Positions 18,284-27,500 of a stretch of DNA of 64,000 nucleotides are shown in pieces (the stretch's first letter is position 1; each line of letters begins with the position of its first letter). The notes under the pieces were generated by a model. The model saw only the letters and a list, made by a program, of their open reading frames with translations, searched no databases and was not told where the DNA came from. Source of the DNA: Rhizobium sp. SEMIA4064 (lineage in GTDB: Bacteria; Pseudomonadota; Alphaproteobacteria; Rhizobiales; Rhizobiaceae). Where the stretch lies: contig NZ_PYJN01000013.1 of assembly GCF_003025035.1 (NCBI RefSeq), positions 434,001 through 498,000 on the forward strand, in the 5' to 3' direction. The position numbers and the translations under genes are program-made.

Positions 18284-18326
18284 GCTCCCTCTCCCCGCCT
18301 GCGGGGAGAGGGCTGGGGTGAGGGGC
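18284..18326 (+). repeat. CCCTCTCCCCGC palindromic element, copy 1
   Basis: CCCTCTCCCCGC and GCGGGGAGAGGG arms followed by CTGGGGTGAGGGGC. Copy 2 at 18648-18689 is the same element in reverse orientation. Confidence 0.8.
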
Positions 18327-18647
18327 AGAGCTATAGGCTTGCTGGAGACCTATGGTCTGTTTCGATATCGCGATAAGGACATCGACATTCCAAAAGCTAA
18401 CGACGACCAGTCTTCCTCATTCATAAAGGCATCGCGCCGTAGATCCCGAGAACTATCGAGATGCTGGCTTCCATCGAGTTCCACAGCGAGACGTTTCTCC
18501 CTGGGGCGAAATCGGCAAAGTATGGTCCAGTGGGATATTGCCGAACGAACATAAAGCCGTTGACGGTCGCGCGGTTCGGACCAAAGCTTTGGGCTATCTG
18601 TGTCGTTTCCGATTTAGGGCCACGCAAACTGAGTGTCCCCGAGAAAT

Positions 18648-18689
18648 GCCCCTCACCCTAACCCTCTCCCCGCAGGCGGGGAGAGGGGA
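18648..18689 (-). repeat. CCCTCTCCCCGC palindromic element, copy 2 (inverted)
   Basis: Its reverse complement reads CCCTCTCCCCGC, GCGGGGAGAGGG, then TTAGGGTGAGGGGC, differing from copy 1 mainly at CTGGGG versus TTAGGG. It lies 25 bases beyond the sthA stop. Confidence 0.8.
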
Positions 18690-18714
18690 CTGTCTCGACA
18701 ACTGCGGAGACCCC

Positions 18715-20118
18715 TCAAAGCTCCGACTTGATATCGCCCATCCGGTTCCACGCATCGAGGCCTGCGATTTTGTAGGCTTCGGCGAGCGTCGGGTAGTTGA
18801 AGGTGTTTTCGACGAAATATTCGACCGTGCCTTTGAGGTTCAACACCGCCTGGCCGATGTGGACGAGTTCGGTCGCGCCTTCGCCGACGATGTGAACGCC
18901 GAGCAGGCGGCGGGTCTTTAGCGAGAAGATCATCTTCAAGAGGCCGGTATCGAGGCCCATGATATGGCCGCGGGACGTTTCGCGAAAACGGGCGATGCCG
19001 CATTCATAGGGAATATGGCGTTCCTTGACCTCTTCCTCGGTAAGGCCGCAGGTGGAGATTTCCGGCACGGCGTAGATGCCGTAGGGAAAGTATTTCGGCG
19101 GCTCCTTGGCGATGGCGCCGACGGCGACGCGCGCAGCGATACGGCCCTGTTCCATCGACGTCGAGGCAAGGCTCGGAAAACCGACGACATCGCCGGCCGC
19201 GAAGATGTGGGGGACGTTGGTGGCAAAGGTCTCGGGATTGACGCTGAGGCGGCCGCGATTGTCCGCCTCCAGACCGGCCGCCGCCAGATTGAGCGTATCG
19301 GTAGCACCCATGCGGCCGGCCGCAAACAACACCATGTCGGTGACGATGTGGCGGCCATTGTCCAGCAACAGCTCCACTTTGCCGTCCTGCCGGGTGACCT
19401 TTTCGGCCTTTTGCCCCAGCAGCAGTTTCATGTTGCGGTCGCGTAGCTGATAGATGAAGTCCTCGACGATTTCCTTGTCGATGAAGTCGAGCATCGTCGA
19501 TTTCGGATCGATCAGCGTCACCTGCGTGTCGAGCGCACTGAAGATCGTCGCATATTCGATGCCGATGACGCCGGCGCCGATGACGACCATCGAACGTGGC
19601 AGCTCCTCGATCTCCAGCAGCTCGTCGCTGTCGAGAACGGTCCTGCCGTCGAAGGGCATGTAATCCGGACGGAAGGGCTTGGTGCCGACCGCGAGCAGGA
19701 TGCTGGCGCCGGTGACATGGATCACTTCGCCGTCGTCCTTGACGACCTGCATGGTCTGCGGATCGACGAAGCTTGCCTTGCCGCGAATGTGATGCACGCG
19801 ATTGCGGGCGAATTGATGCTCCAGCACTTCGACTTCATGGTCGAGAGTGATCAACAGGCGGCGCCGCAAGTCCGAGGCGCTGATTTCCTGCTTTACGCGA
19901 TAGGCGCGGCCGTAGAAGCCGCGCTCGCGCCAGCCGGAGAGATTGAGCGCGGTTTCACGCAGCGTCTTCGATGGAATAGTGCCGGTATGGACGGAAACAC
20001 CACCGACCCGCTTCCCTTGTTCGATGACCAGCACCCTCTTGCCGAGCTTGGCGGCCTGAATGGCGCCTCTGCGGCCTGCGGGGCCACTGCCCACGACTAT
20101 GAGATCGAATCGGTCCAT
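18715..20118 (-). CDS. sthA: Soluble pyridine nucleotide transhydrogenase (Si-specific NAD(P)+ transhydrogenase)
   Basis: A 467-aa flavoprotein of the disulfide-reductase family that moves hydride between NADPH and NAD+ in the cytoplasm. FAD motif VVGSGPAGRRGA is at residues 8-19, the NAD(P)-binding GAGVIGIEYA at ~180, and the second FAD segment IFAAGDVVGFP at ~310. The redox Cys pair of related reductases is absent: the site reads GGVSVHTGTIPSKTL, as expected for a transhydrogenase. It is transcribed alone on the minus strand. Confidence 0.93.
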   Translation of the reverse strand: MDRFDLIVVGSGPAGRRGAIQAAKLGKRVLVIEQGKRVGGVSVHTGTIPSKTLRETALNLSGWRERGFYGRAYRVKQEISASDLRRRLLITLDHEVEVLEHQFARNRVHHIRGKASFVDPQTMQVVKDDGEVIHVTGASILLAVGTKPFRPDYMPFDGRTVLDSDELLEIEELPRSMVVIGAGVIGIEYATIFSALDTQVTLIDPKSTMLDFIDKEIVEDFIYQLRDRNMKLLLGQKAEKVTRQDGKVELLLDNGRHIVTDMVLFAAGRMGATDTLNLAAAGLEADNRGRLSVNPETFATNVPHIFAAGDVVGFPSLASTSMEQGRIAARVAVGAIAKEPPKYFPYGIYAVPEISTCGLTEEEVKERHIPYECGIARFRETSRGHIMGLDTGLLKMIFSLKTRRLLGVHIVGEGATELVHIGQAVLNLKGTVEYFVENTFNYPTLAEAYKIAGLDAWNRMGDIKSEL

Positions 20119-20222
20119 CGGAAGCCTCGGGTGCTGAAATTTATAGAATCAATGTCGCAACGCAACATGCTGCCCGTCAACCGGTAGCCGCTCAATGTTA
20201 CAGATTATCTAACAGGAAATGA

Positions 20223-20819
20223 TCAGGAGCTGGAAAGGCCAAGCCAAGGCTCGAGCTTTTCGAAAGTCCGGTCCATGGCATAGGCATCGGTAAAGGAAAG
20301 TGGCAGATGTCCGTAGATGATCGACATCTGACGTTCCGAAACCGCTTCGCCGGCTTTGGCGATAGCAGCGAGATAGAGGGCCGAGGCAAGCCCCGTGCGG
20401 TCTGCGCCGGCTTGGCAATGAATTAACAACGGCTTCGGTGCATCGCGCATGATCTGGACGAGTTGAGCTGCTTGCTCCCGGGTCAGTTCGCGACTGGCAG
20501 ACATCTTGAAGTCGATGTGGTTGATATTGAGTTCCTTCGCCTGGGCGATTTCGTTGTCATACCAGGTGCGACCGTTGTTTTCGCCGCGCAAGTTTATGAT
20601 GGTCTTGATGCCATACTGCTTCTGAAATTCGGCGATCGTCGCCGGCGACGGCTGAGACGAGCGGTAGACCTCTCCTGCGATGACGGGATGAAAATTCGTC
20701 GTCCAGAGCATATGGGCGTAGAAACCGCAGGCGATCAGCGCGAAGGGAGACAATGCAAAAAGAACACCGCGGCCGATACGGCGCAGACGTTGAGAAAGCG
20801 TCGAGGACGTCTTTTGCAT
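20223..20819 (-). CDS. Membrane-anchored dual-specificity/tyrosine phosphatase-like protein
   Basis: A 198-aa protein with an N-terminal membrane helix (about residues 17-40) and a PTP-fold domain. The CX5R phosphate-binding loop is HCQAGADRTG with C135 and R141, and the entry segment VYRSSQPSPATI is typical of DSP-like bacterial phosphatases. ATG 20819 (MQKTSS) is preferred because upstream codons are unlike the family. The substrate is unknown; the domain should face the periplasm if the helix is a signal anchor. Confidence 0.82.
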   Translation of the reverse strand: MQKTSSTLSQRLRRIGRGVLFALSPFALIACGFYAHMLWTTNFHPVIAGEVYRSSQPSPATIAEFQKQYGIKTIINLRGENNGRTWYDNEIAQAKELNINHIDFKMSASRELTREQAAQLVQIMRDAPKPLLIHCQAGADRTGLASALYLAAIAKAGEAVSERQMSIIYGHLPLSFTDAYAMDRTFEKLEPWLGLSSS

Positions 20820-21077
20820 GCAGTCTCCGGATACGCCGAACCTCGGGCGGATAAGGCGCAAATAAAACAACCGCTTCCCCCGACAAACGCGCCGATCTGG
20901 AGGCATTATCGTTTTGTCAGAACATCCTGACAATTACCTTAAAAGTGGAGGAGATATCGGGAGGCTGGAAACGATCGACGCTTCAGCGCCTCCAGAGCGC
21001 TACTCGCATCTTAAGGTAGAATAAAAACAATATAGTGCAATAATATTCTAATGTCTGAATGTATCTGGGAGGCCGAT

Positions 21078-21929
21078 TCAGACCAATCGCAGCGCTCTGA
21101 AGCTGACATGGCCGTTCTTGCCGATGATAATATGATCGTGAACGGTGATACCCAAAGGACCGGCCGTGTCGATGATCGTCTTCGTCATCTCGATATCGGC
21201 GCGCGAAGGGGTGGAGTCCCCGGAGGGATGGTTGTGGACGAGAATCACGGCGGTGGCCGAGAGTTCGAGCGCCCGCCTGACCACCTCGCGCGGATAGACC
21301 GGCGTATGGTCGACCGTACCCAAACCCTGCACCTCGTCGGCGATCAGGGCATTGCGCTTGTCGAGAAACAGGATGCGAAACTGTTCGCGCGCCTCGTGCG
21401 CCATTGCTGCGTGGCAATAGTCGATCAGAGCCTTCCAGGAGGAGAGCACCGGCTTGCCCGTCAGCTCGCTTTTCAGCATGCGCTGCGCAACGCTCGCCAC
21501 CAGCTTCAGGTCAAGGGCCACGGCTTCGCCGACGCCGCTGATTTCCTGCAGCAGATTGGTCGGCGCGCCGAAGACACCGCCAAGCGTGCCGAAACGGGCA
21601 AGCAGCGCCTTGGCAATTGGCTTGGTGTCGCGGCGCGGAATCAGCCGAAACAGCAGGAGTTCTAGGATTTCGTAATCGGCAAGCGCCGCATCGCCGCCAT
21701 CGCGATAGCGATTGCGCAGCCTTTCGCGATGGCCGTGATAGTGAGCCTCGGCATTGGCCGGCGTGCTCGGCGGTTTTGCCGGTTTATCGCGCAGCGCGGC
21801 TTTGGCGGGTTGATGGGCGAAAAACAGCCGCTCGTCGAAAAGCGATGCGTCTTCAAGATCATCCGCCGCCCCGCCGCTATCGACGGTCATGTCGCCATGT
21901 CCGGAAGAGGAAGCGGGGCGCTTCGCCAT
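21078..21929 (-). CDS. radC: RadC/JAB-domain protein
   Basis: A 283-aa RadC-family protein. An N-terminal helix-hairpin-helix-like part ([21 protein letters not shown], split by small changes) is followed by the C-terminal JAB/MPN metalloprotease-like domain with [14 protein letters not shown], the zinc-binding HxHx(7)D motif. The DNA-repair name is historical and the activity is unproven. It starts three bases after the map stop and is the last gene of the phaC-sfsA-map-radC run. The extra N-terminal ~60 residues are low-complexity. Confidence 0.9.
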   Translation of the reverse strand: MAKRPASSSGHGDMTVDSGGAADDLEDASLFDERLFFAHQPAKAALRDKPAKPPSTPANAEAHYHGHRERLRNRYRDGGDAALADYEILELLLFRLIPRRDTKPIAKALLARFGTLGGVFGAPTNLLQEISGVGEAVALDLKLVASVAQRMLKSELTGKPVLSSWKALIDYCHAAMAHEAREQFRILFLDKRNALIADEVQGLGTVDHTPVYPREVVRRALELSATAVILVHNHPSGDSTPSRADIEMTKTIIDTAGPLGITVHDHIIIGKNGHVSFRALRLV

Positions 21930-21932
21930 CTA

Positions 21933-22769
21933 TTACCCCTGCAGCGGCGGCAGGCCGGGACGGTCGAGGCCGCCGGGCGACAGGGTGAAGATCTCGCAGC
22001 CCGTGGCGGTGACGCCGACAGTGTGCTCATACTGCGCCGACAGCGAGCGGTCGCGCGTGACCGCCGTCCAGCCGTCGCCAAGCACTTTCACATGCGGTCG
22101 TCCGAGATTGATCATCGGCTCTATGGTGAAGATCATGCCTTCGCGCAGTTCCGGGCCTTCGCTGGCGCGGCCGTAATGCAGGATGTTCGGTGAATCATGG
22201 AAGAGGCTGCCGACGCCATGGCCGCAGAAGTCCCGGACGACGGAGCAGCGCTCCGCTTCGGCATAGGTCTGGATCGCCTCGCCAATGGCTCCGGTCCGGG
22301 CACCGGGGCGAACGGCGGCAATGCCGCGCATCAGCGATTCATAGGTCACTTCCAGCAGCCGTTCCGCCGAGCGCTTGATCTCGCCGACAGGATACATGCG
22401 GCTGGAATCTCCATGCCAGCCGTCGAGCACATAGGTCACATCGATATTGACGACATCGCCGTCGCGCAGCGGCTTGTCATTGGGTATGCCGTGGCAGACG
22501 ACGTGATTGATCGACGTGCAGGAGGATTTCATATAGCCGCGATAGTTCAGCGTCGCCGGATAGGCGCCGTGATCCATGCCGAACTCGAAGACGAAGCGGT
22601 CGATGACGTCGGTCGGTACGCCGGGCCCGACAACGGCAGCCAGTTCGTCTAGGCAGCGTGCAGTCAACTGGCATGCCTTGCGCATTCCTGCGAAAGCATC
22701 CGGGCCGTAGAGGCGGATGGCACCTGTATTCTTCGACGGCGCCGTTGCCGCTTCGATGTAATTCACCAT
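21933..22769 (-). CDS. map: Type I methionine aminopeptidase
   Basis: Removes the initiator methionine from new proteins; 278 aa, metal-dependent. The five metal ligands are in recognisable segments: NIDVTYVLDGWHGDSSR (two Asp), CGHGVGSLFH (His), FTIEPMIN (Glu) and QYEHTVGV (Glu). It begins two bases after the sfsA stop and ends three bases before the radC start, so the three are cotranscribed. Confidence 0.96.
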   Translation of the reverse strand: MVNYIEAATAPSKNTGAIRLYGPDAFAGMRKACQLTARCLDELAAVVGPGVPTDVIDRFVFEFGMDHGAYPATLNYRGYMKSSCTSINHVVCHGIPNDKPLRDGDVVNIDVTYVLDGWHGDSSRMYPVGEIKRSAERLLEVTYESLMRGIAAVRPGARTGAIGEAIQTYAEAERCSVVRDFCGHGVGSLFHDSPNILHYGRASEGPELREGMIFTIEPMINLGRPHVKVLGDGWTAVTRDRSLSAQYEHTVGVTATGCEIFTLSPGGLDRPGLPPLQG

Positions 22770-22771
22770 GA

Positions 22772-23521
22772 TCAGCCTTCAGCAGAAATCTTTATACTGG
22801 TATTTAATGCAGCTATGCCGGGTTCGTCTATCGGGATCAACCCAGCCGGCGTTATTTCCGTCGACGAAACCCTGCATTTCAACGCGTAGACTTCGACGCC
22901 GCGTTTCAAAGCTCGCTCGAAGGCTGCCGCGTAAACCGTGTCGAGATCGCAGCAAACACGAAAGCGCTGGCAGTCGTGCCGTTGGATCACGAACAGCATG
23001 ACGGCGCGGTATCCCGCTTCCGCCATATCGCCGAGTTCTTCGAGATGCTTGGCGCCGCGGGCTGTCACCGTATCGGGAAATTCGGCAAGGCCCGGCTGGC
23101 GCATGAAATGTACATTCTTGACTTCGACATAGGTGGTCGTCCGCAAAGGGTCGGTCAAGAGCAGGTCGATGCGGGAATTGCGACCATAATTTTGCTCGCG
23201 CCGCAGGGTCGTGTAATCGCCGAGGTCGGAAATCTGGCGGAGAGCGATCGCTTCCGCAGCCAGCCGGTTCGGCATGGCGGTATTGACCCCGACCGTGGTG
23301 CCATCGGCCTCGATCAGTTCGAAGACGTGACGATATTTGCGCTTCGGACTTTCGTGTTCTGAAAGCCAGATGCGCGAACCCGGTGTCGTCAGGCCTTGCA
23401 TCGAGCCTGTGTTCGGGCAAGAGCCGGTGATGATCTCGCCGCTCTCCAGTTCGGCATCGAAAAGGAAGCGTTTATAGCGGGCGATCAGCCGCGCGGGGAC
23501 GAGGGGCGGGTTGAACAGCAT
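22772..23521 (-). CDS. sfsA: Sugar fermentation stimulation protein SfsA (DNA/RNA nuclease family)
   Basis: A 249-aa SfsA protein. Conserved parts seen are the N-terminal [18 protein letters not shown]-like region, [16 protein letters not shown] and the nuclease-like EVKNVHF and [13 protein letters not shown] segments. The family is tied to maltose-gene regulation in E. coli and its fold suggests nuclease activity; the role in rhizobia is unknown. It lies 13 bp after phaC and two before map. Confidence 0.93.
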   Translation of the reverse strand: MLFNPPLVPARLIARYKRFLFDAELESGEIITGSCPNTGSMQGLTTPGSRIWLSEHESPKRKYRHVFELIEADGTTVGVNTAMPNRLAAEAIALRQISDLGDYTTLRREQNYGRNSRIDLLLTDPLRTTTYVEVKNVHFMRQPGLAEFPDTVTARGAKHLEELGDMAEAGYRAVMLFVIQRHDCQRFRVCCDLDTVYAAAFERALKRGVEVYALKCRVSSTEITPAGLIPIDEPGIAALNTSIKISAEG

Positions 23522-23534
23522 GGATAACAGCCGC

Positions 23535-25376
23535 TTAGGCGCGCTCCATGACGAAGCTGCCGGGTGCTTCTTCGATGGCGTTCAATGCTGCGCCACCGGG
23601 CTTGCGAGCGGGCACCATACGGCTGTCGTTGCTCTTGATCCATTCGAGCCAATGCGGCCACCAGGAGCCTGGCGTCTCCTTGGCTTCGCCCAGCCATTGA
23701 TCATAGTCACCCTTGACCGCGCCGCCCGTCCAGAACTGGTATTTGTGCTTGTCCGGCGGGTTAACGACGCCGGCGATATGACCGGAGCCAGTCACCACGA
23801 ATTCCACCGGCCCACCGAAGAACTGGCTGCCGATGAAGACGGATTTGGCCGGCGCGATGTGGTCCTCGCGTGTCGCCAGATTGTAGACGGGTATCTTGAC
23901 GTCCTTCAGAGACAGCTTTTTGCCGTCGAGCACCATCTTGCCTTGGCTCAGAGCGTTGTCGAGATAGCAATTGCGCAGATAAAACGAATGGTTGGCTGTG
24001 GCCATTCGTGTGGAATCGGCGTTCCAGAAGAGGAGATCGAAGGGCAGGGGTTCCTGGCCCTTCAAATAGCTGTTGACGAAATAAGGCCAGATCAGCTCGG
24101 AGGCGCGCAGCATGTTGAAGGCCGTCGCCATTTTCGAACCTTCGAGATAGCCGACCGCCTTCATCTGCTCTTCCAGCGACGAGATTTGCTCCTCATCGAC
24201 GAAGACCTTGAGATCGCCGGCAAAGGTGAAGTCGACCTGCGTGGTCAGAAAGGTCACGGTGCGGATACGCTTGTTCTTTTCCTTGGCATGCAGGGCGAGC
24301 GTTGCCGCCAGCAGCGTACCGCCGACGCAATAGCCGACGGCGTTGACCTCTTTCTCTCCAGTTGCCTTCTCGATCGTATCCAGCGCGAAATCGATGCCTT
24401 CGCGCGCATAGGACGTCCAATCCTTGGCCGCGTGGCGCTCATCCGGGTTCACCCAGGAGATGACGAAGACGGTGTGCCCCTGTTCGACACACCATTTGAT
24501 GAAGGATTTCTGCGGATTGAGATCGAGAATGTAGAATTTGTTAATCCAGGGCGGGCAGATCAGCAGCGGCCGCTTCAACACCTTGTCCGTTGCCGCCTCA
24601 TATTGAATGACCTGGCAGACGTCGCTCTGCGCGATCACCTTGCCCGGCGTCAGTGCCATGTCCCGTCCGACAGCGAATTTCGTCATATCGGTCTGGCGCA
24701 ACCGCAATTCGCCGCGGCCGGCGCTGATATCCTCGGCAAACATCTTCATGCCGCGCACCAGGTTTTCCGCATTGGACGCGACGGTCTCGCGGTAGAGCTG
24801 CGGATTGGTGGCGACGAAATTGGTCGGCGACAGCGCCGCGGTGATCTGCTTGGTGTAGAAGGAGGCCTTGTGGCGCGTGTGCTCGTCCAGCCCTTCGGCA
24901 TCGGTGACCAGCTTGTCCGCCCAGCCGGCGGTCAGGAGATAGGTCTGACGCAGGAAATCGAAGAAAGGATTTTTCTGCCAATCCTCGTCGGCGAAGCGTC
25001 TGTCCTTCACCGGTTCAGCCTCGGCAGCCGAATCGCCGCTGAGCCGCTGCATGGTTTTCGTCCACAGGCCGAAATAGCCGGATAGCAGATAGGTCTGCGC
25101 CTCCAATGTCCGGCGTGGATCGGAAAGCCAGTATTCGCTGACCTTGGAGAGCGTCTTGACGATATCGGTCATCGGATCGGCGACGGTGTCGATCTTCTCG
25201 CCGCGCTCGCGTGGCGCAAGCCATGCGGAAGCGGCCTTGCCGAGATTTTCCAACGCACGGGCAAAGTTGACGGCCATCGCCTCGGGGTCTTTGACAATGT
25301 AAGGCTCGACCGACTTCGGGTCGAAGCCGGGAAAGGTGCCGTGGCTATCACTGTTGTCCCGCTTGCTGTCGGTCAC
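23535..25376 (-). CDS. phaC: Class I poly(3-hydroxyalkanoate) synthase
   Basis: Polymerises (R)-3-hydroxyacyl-CoA into the carbon-storage polyester PHB at granule surfaces; 613 aa, typical of class I. The lipase-like box GYCVGG holds the nucleophile C350, REDHIAP carries the catalytic Asp and [11 protein letters not shown] the His. It is the first gene of a minus-strand run phaC-sfsA-map-radC with 13-, 2- and 3-bp gaps. It diverges from the lipoprotein gene at 25535. A phasin gene for the same granules is at 48471. Confidence 0.97.
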   Translation of the reverse strand: MTDSKRDNSDSHGTFPGFDPKSVEPYIVKDPEAMAVNFARALENLGKAASAWLAPRERGEKIDTVADPMTDIVKTLSKVSEYWLSDPRRTLEAQTYLLSGYFGLWTKTMQRLSGDSAAEAEPVKDRRFADEDWQKNPFFDFLRQTYLLTAGWADKLVTDAEGLDEHTRHKASFYTKQITAALSPTNFVATNPQLYRETVASNAENLVRGMKMFAEDISAGRGELRLRQTDMTKFAVGRDMALTPGKVIAQSDVCQVIQYEAATDKVLKRPLLICPPWINKFYILDLNPQKSFIKWCVEQGHTVFVISWVNPDERHAAKDWTSYAREGIDFALDTIEKATGEKEVNAVGYCVGGTLLAATLALHAKEKNKRIRTVTFLTTQVDFTFAGDLKVFVDEEQISSLEEQMKAVGYLEGSKMATAFNMLRASELIWPYFVNSYLKGQEPLPFDLLFWNADSTRMATANHSFYLRNCYLDNALSQGKMVLDGKKLSLKDVKIPVYNLATREDHIAPAKSVFIGSQFFGGPVEFVVTGSGHIAGVVNPPDKHKYQFWTGGAVKGDYDQWLGEAKETPGSWWPHWLEWIKSNDSRMVPARKPGGAALNAIEEAPGSFVMERA

Positions 25377-25534
25377 GCATCATCCTCCCGGCGGCAGCTC
25401 ACTTTTGTTTTCCATTTGTACATCTTGCTGGAAAAGGAATACAAGTCGAATGAAACGCAACCCTGCTCTTGCTTTGCCGCTGCGACAAATTTAACAGTCG
25501 CAACCCACGGCAAGGAATAGAGCAGGACGACAAT

Positions 25535-25996
25535 ATGGGCGGCGGCATGGTGGCAAGACTCAACCGGTATTCCGTACTCTGCGGTGCTTTGTGCGGCATT
25601 CTCGCGCTGGCGCTTGCCGGCTGCACGACGCCTGAGGAAAAGGCGGCCTTTGCCAAGAGCAAGCAGGCCCCACAGGCTGTGGTCGTCAAGTCCGCCGAGG
25701 GCAAGCCGGTCGACGAGGGCAACACGCAGCAGCACTACAAGGACGGTTACCCCTCCTTCAACGCTCCCCCGACGGCGGCGAATGTCCAGATCAACGACCA
25801 GCAGGCGGCCGATATCGGCAAGCAATTGACGGCGCTCGGTGCACAGCACAAGGCCGGCACGATTACCGACGCCGAATATCAGAAACGCGTGGCCGAGATG
25901 CGCAAGCTCGCCGCCGAACACGGCCAGGATACGTTGTCGGAAATTCAGCAGCAGAGCGCCGAGCCCAGCCAGACGCCCGCGCCGACGCAGAATTAG
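25535..25996 (+). CDS. Small lipoprotein of unknown function
   Basis: A 153-aa predicted lipoprotein: signal peptide MGGGMVARLNRYSVLCGAL and on, with lipobox LALAGC, then a hydrophilic domain containing TEAEYQK-like TDAEYQKRVAEMRKLA and a Gln/Pro-rich end. AGGA lies eight bases before ATG 25535; ATG 25547 is an alternative. It has a SHOCT-like helix feel in the ITDAEYQKRV stretch, but I do not assign a family. Divergent from phaC. Confidence 0.75.
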   Translation: MGGGMVARLNRYSVLCGALCGILALALAGCTTPEEKAAFAKSKQAPQAVVVKSAEGKPVDEGNTQQHYKDGYPSFNAPPTAANVQINDQQAADIGKQLTALGAQHKAGTITDAEYQKRVAEMRKLAAEHGQDTLSEIQQQSAEPSQTPAPTQN

Positions 25997-26219
25997 CCTT
26001 GCGTTTGAGGCGATTTGGACGCAAAGCGTTCAGCTAGGCTGAATTTCGATGTTTCTTCCTGGGTTGATAGTAGATTGCGTCTATAACCGCCAAAGATTCA
26101 CCGTATCCTTCGCGTCAGTATAGTTGCGGCGCCGCGATTCCGGAGTTCGTATCGCGGCTCACCGAGAGATTGACGAACTTCATTGCGGTTGTAAGGGCCG
26201 CTGTCCCATGGGGAAAGAA

Positions 26220-27440
26220 ATGGAAGAGTTTCATAAAGTCCGGCGCTTGCCGCCCTACGTCTTCGAACAGGTCAACCGTTTGAAGGCCAGCGCGCGAGCG
26301 GGCGGGGCCGACATCATCGACCTCGGCATGGGCAATCCGGACCTTCCGACCCCCAAGGCCATCGTCGACAAGCTCTGCGAAGTGGTCCAGGACCCGCGCA
26401 CGCATCGCTATTCCTCATCCAAGGGCATTCCCGGTCTGCGCCGCGCGCAGGCCGCCTATTATGCCCGCCGCTTCGGCGTCAAGCTCAATCCGGATACGCA
26501 GGTGGTCGCCACCCTCGGCTCCAAGGAAGGCTTCGCCAACATGGCGCAGGCGATCACGGCGCCGGGCGACGTTATCCTGTGCCCGAACCCGACCTATCCG
26601 ATCCATGCCTTCGGCTTCCTGATGGCTGGTGGCGTTATCCGCTCGATGCAGGTCGAACCGGACGACAGCTTCTTCCCGCCGCTGGAACGGGCCGTGCGCC
26701 ATTCGATCCCGAAGCCGCTGGCACTGATTCTCAACTATCCGTCCAACCCGACGGCCTATGTTGCGACGCTGGATTTCTACAAGGAAGTCGTCGCCTTCGC
26801 CAAGAAGCACGACATCATCGTGCTGTCGGATCTTGCCTATTCGGAAATCTACTTCAACGACGATCCGCCGCCGTCCGTCCTGGAAGTTCCGGGCGCGATG
26901 GACGTCACGGTCGAGTTCACCTCGATGTCGAAGACCTTCTCCATGCCCGGTTGGCGCATGGGCTTCGCCGTCGGCAACGAGCGTCTGATCGCGGCTTTGA
27001 CGCGCGTCAAATCCTACCTCGATTACGGTGCCTTCACGCCGATCCAGGTGGCGGCGACGCATGCGCTGAACGGTGACGGCTCCGATATCGCGGAAGTTCG
27101 CAACATCTATAAGCGCCGCCGCGACGTGCTGGTCGACAGCTTCGGCAAGGCCGGCTTCGATGTGCCGCCGCCGGCAGCGACGATGTTTGCCTGGGCGAAG
27201 ATCCCGGAAAAATTCCGTCATCTCGGTTCGTTGGAATTCTCGAAGCTTCTGGTCGAGAAGGCCGATATCGCAGTGGCGCCCGGCATCGGCTTCGGCGAGC
27301 AGGGCGACGATTACGTCCGCATCGCGTTGGTCGAGAACGAGCATCGCATCCGTCAGGCGGCGCGCAATTTGAAGCGCTTCCTCTCCACCGCGGATGAGAC
27401 CATGCATAATGTGATTTCACTGAACGCCCATCGCTCCTAA
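26220..27440 (+). CDS. alaC: Class I/II aminotransferase, AlaC / LL-DAP aminotransferase type
   Basis: A 406-aa PLP enzyme close to E. coli AlaC (glutamate-pyruvate transaminase). The opening RRLPPYVFEQVNRLKASAR, IIDLGMGNPDLPTP, NYPSNPTAY and the PLP lysine in SMSKTFSMPGWR are clear. Annotations alternate between alanine and LL-diaminopimelate aminotransferase; either would fit next to hom, since both draw on aspartate/pyruvate metabolism. ATG 26220 follows a GGGGAAAG ribosome site; ATG 26208 adds four residues. hom lies 60 bp downstream with a strong hairpin between. Confidence 0.88.
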   Translation: MEEFHKVRRLPPYVFEQVNRLKASARAGGADIIDLGMGNPDLPTPKAIVDKLCEVVQDPRTHRYSSSKGIPGLRRAQAAYYARRFGVKLNPDTQVVATLGSKEGFANMAQAITAPGDVILCPNPTYPIHAFGFLMAGGVIRSMQVEPDDSFFPPLERAVRHSIPKPLALILNYPSNPTAYVATLDFYKEVVAFAKKHDIIVLSDLAYSEIYFNDDPPPSVLEVPGAMDVTVEFTSMSKTFSMPGWRMGFAVGNERLIAALTRVKSYLDYGAFTPIQVAATHALNGDGSDIAEVRNIYKRRRDVLVDSFGKAGFDVPPPAATMFAWAKIPEKFRHLGSLEFSKLLVEKADIAVAPGIGFGEQGDDYVRIALVENEHRIRQAARNLKRFLSTADETMHNVISLNAHRS

Positions 27441-27445
27441 TTTTT

Positions 27446-27473
27446 CACGGCAGCCGTTTTCGCGGCTGCCGTG
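27446..27473 (+). promoter_or_regulatory. Strong hairpin between the aminotransferase gene and hom
   Basis: CACGGCAGCCG and CGGCTGCCGTG are perfect 11-base arms with a six-base loop. On the plus strand it is followed by CCCCAAG, not a T-run, so it is probably a partial terminator or mRNA end-protecting element that lets some transcripts continue into hom. Confidence 0.5.
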
Positions 27474-27500
27474 CCCCAAGACATTGATCAGGAATTCCTC

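Larger units (their letters stand above)
18265..18714. other. Gene-free interval bounded by inverted palindromic repeats
   Basis: About 450 bp between the tig terminator and the sthA stop. It contains two oppositely oriented copies of a 42-bp palindromic element (18284-18326 and 18648-18689) and 321 bp between them. In the middle, short open frames exist on both strands (for example 18421-18627 minus, 68 codons) without recognisable similarity. No gene is called. Confidence 0.6.

Noticed and set aside
18421..18627. 68-codon minus-strand frame between the inverted repeats
   Set aside because: No ribosome site, no similarity recognised, and an overlapping plus-strand frame of equal length argues for chance.
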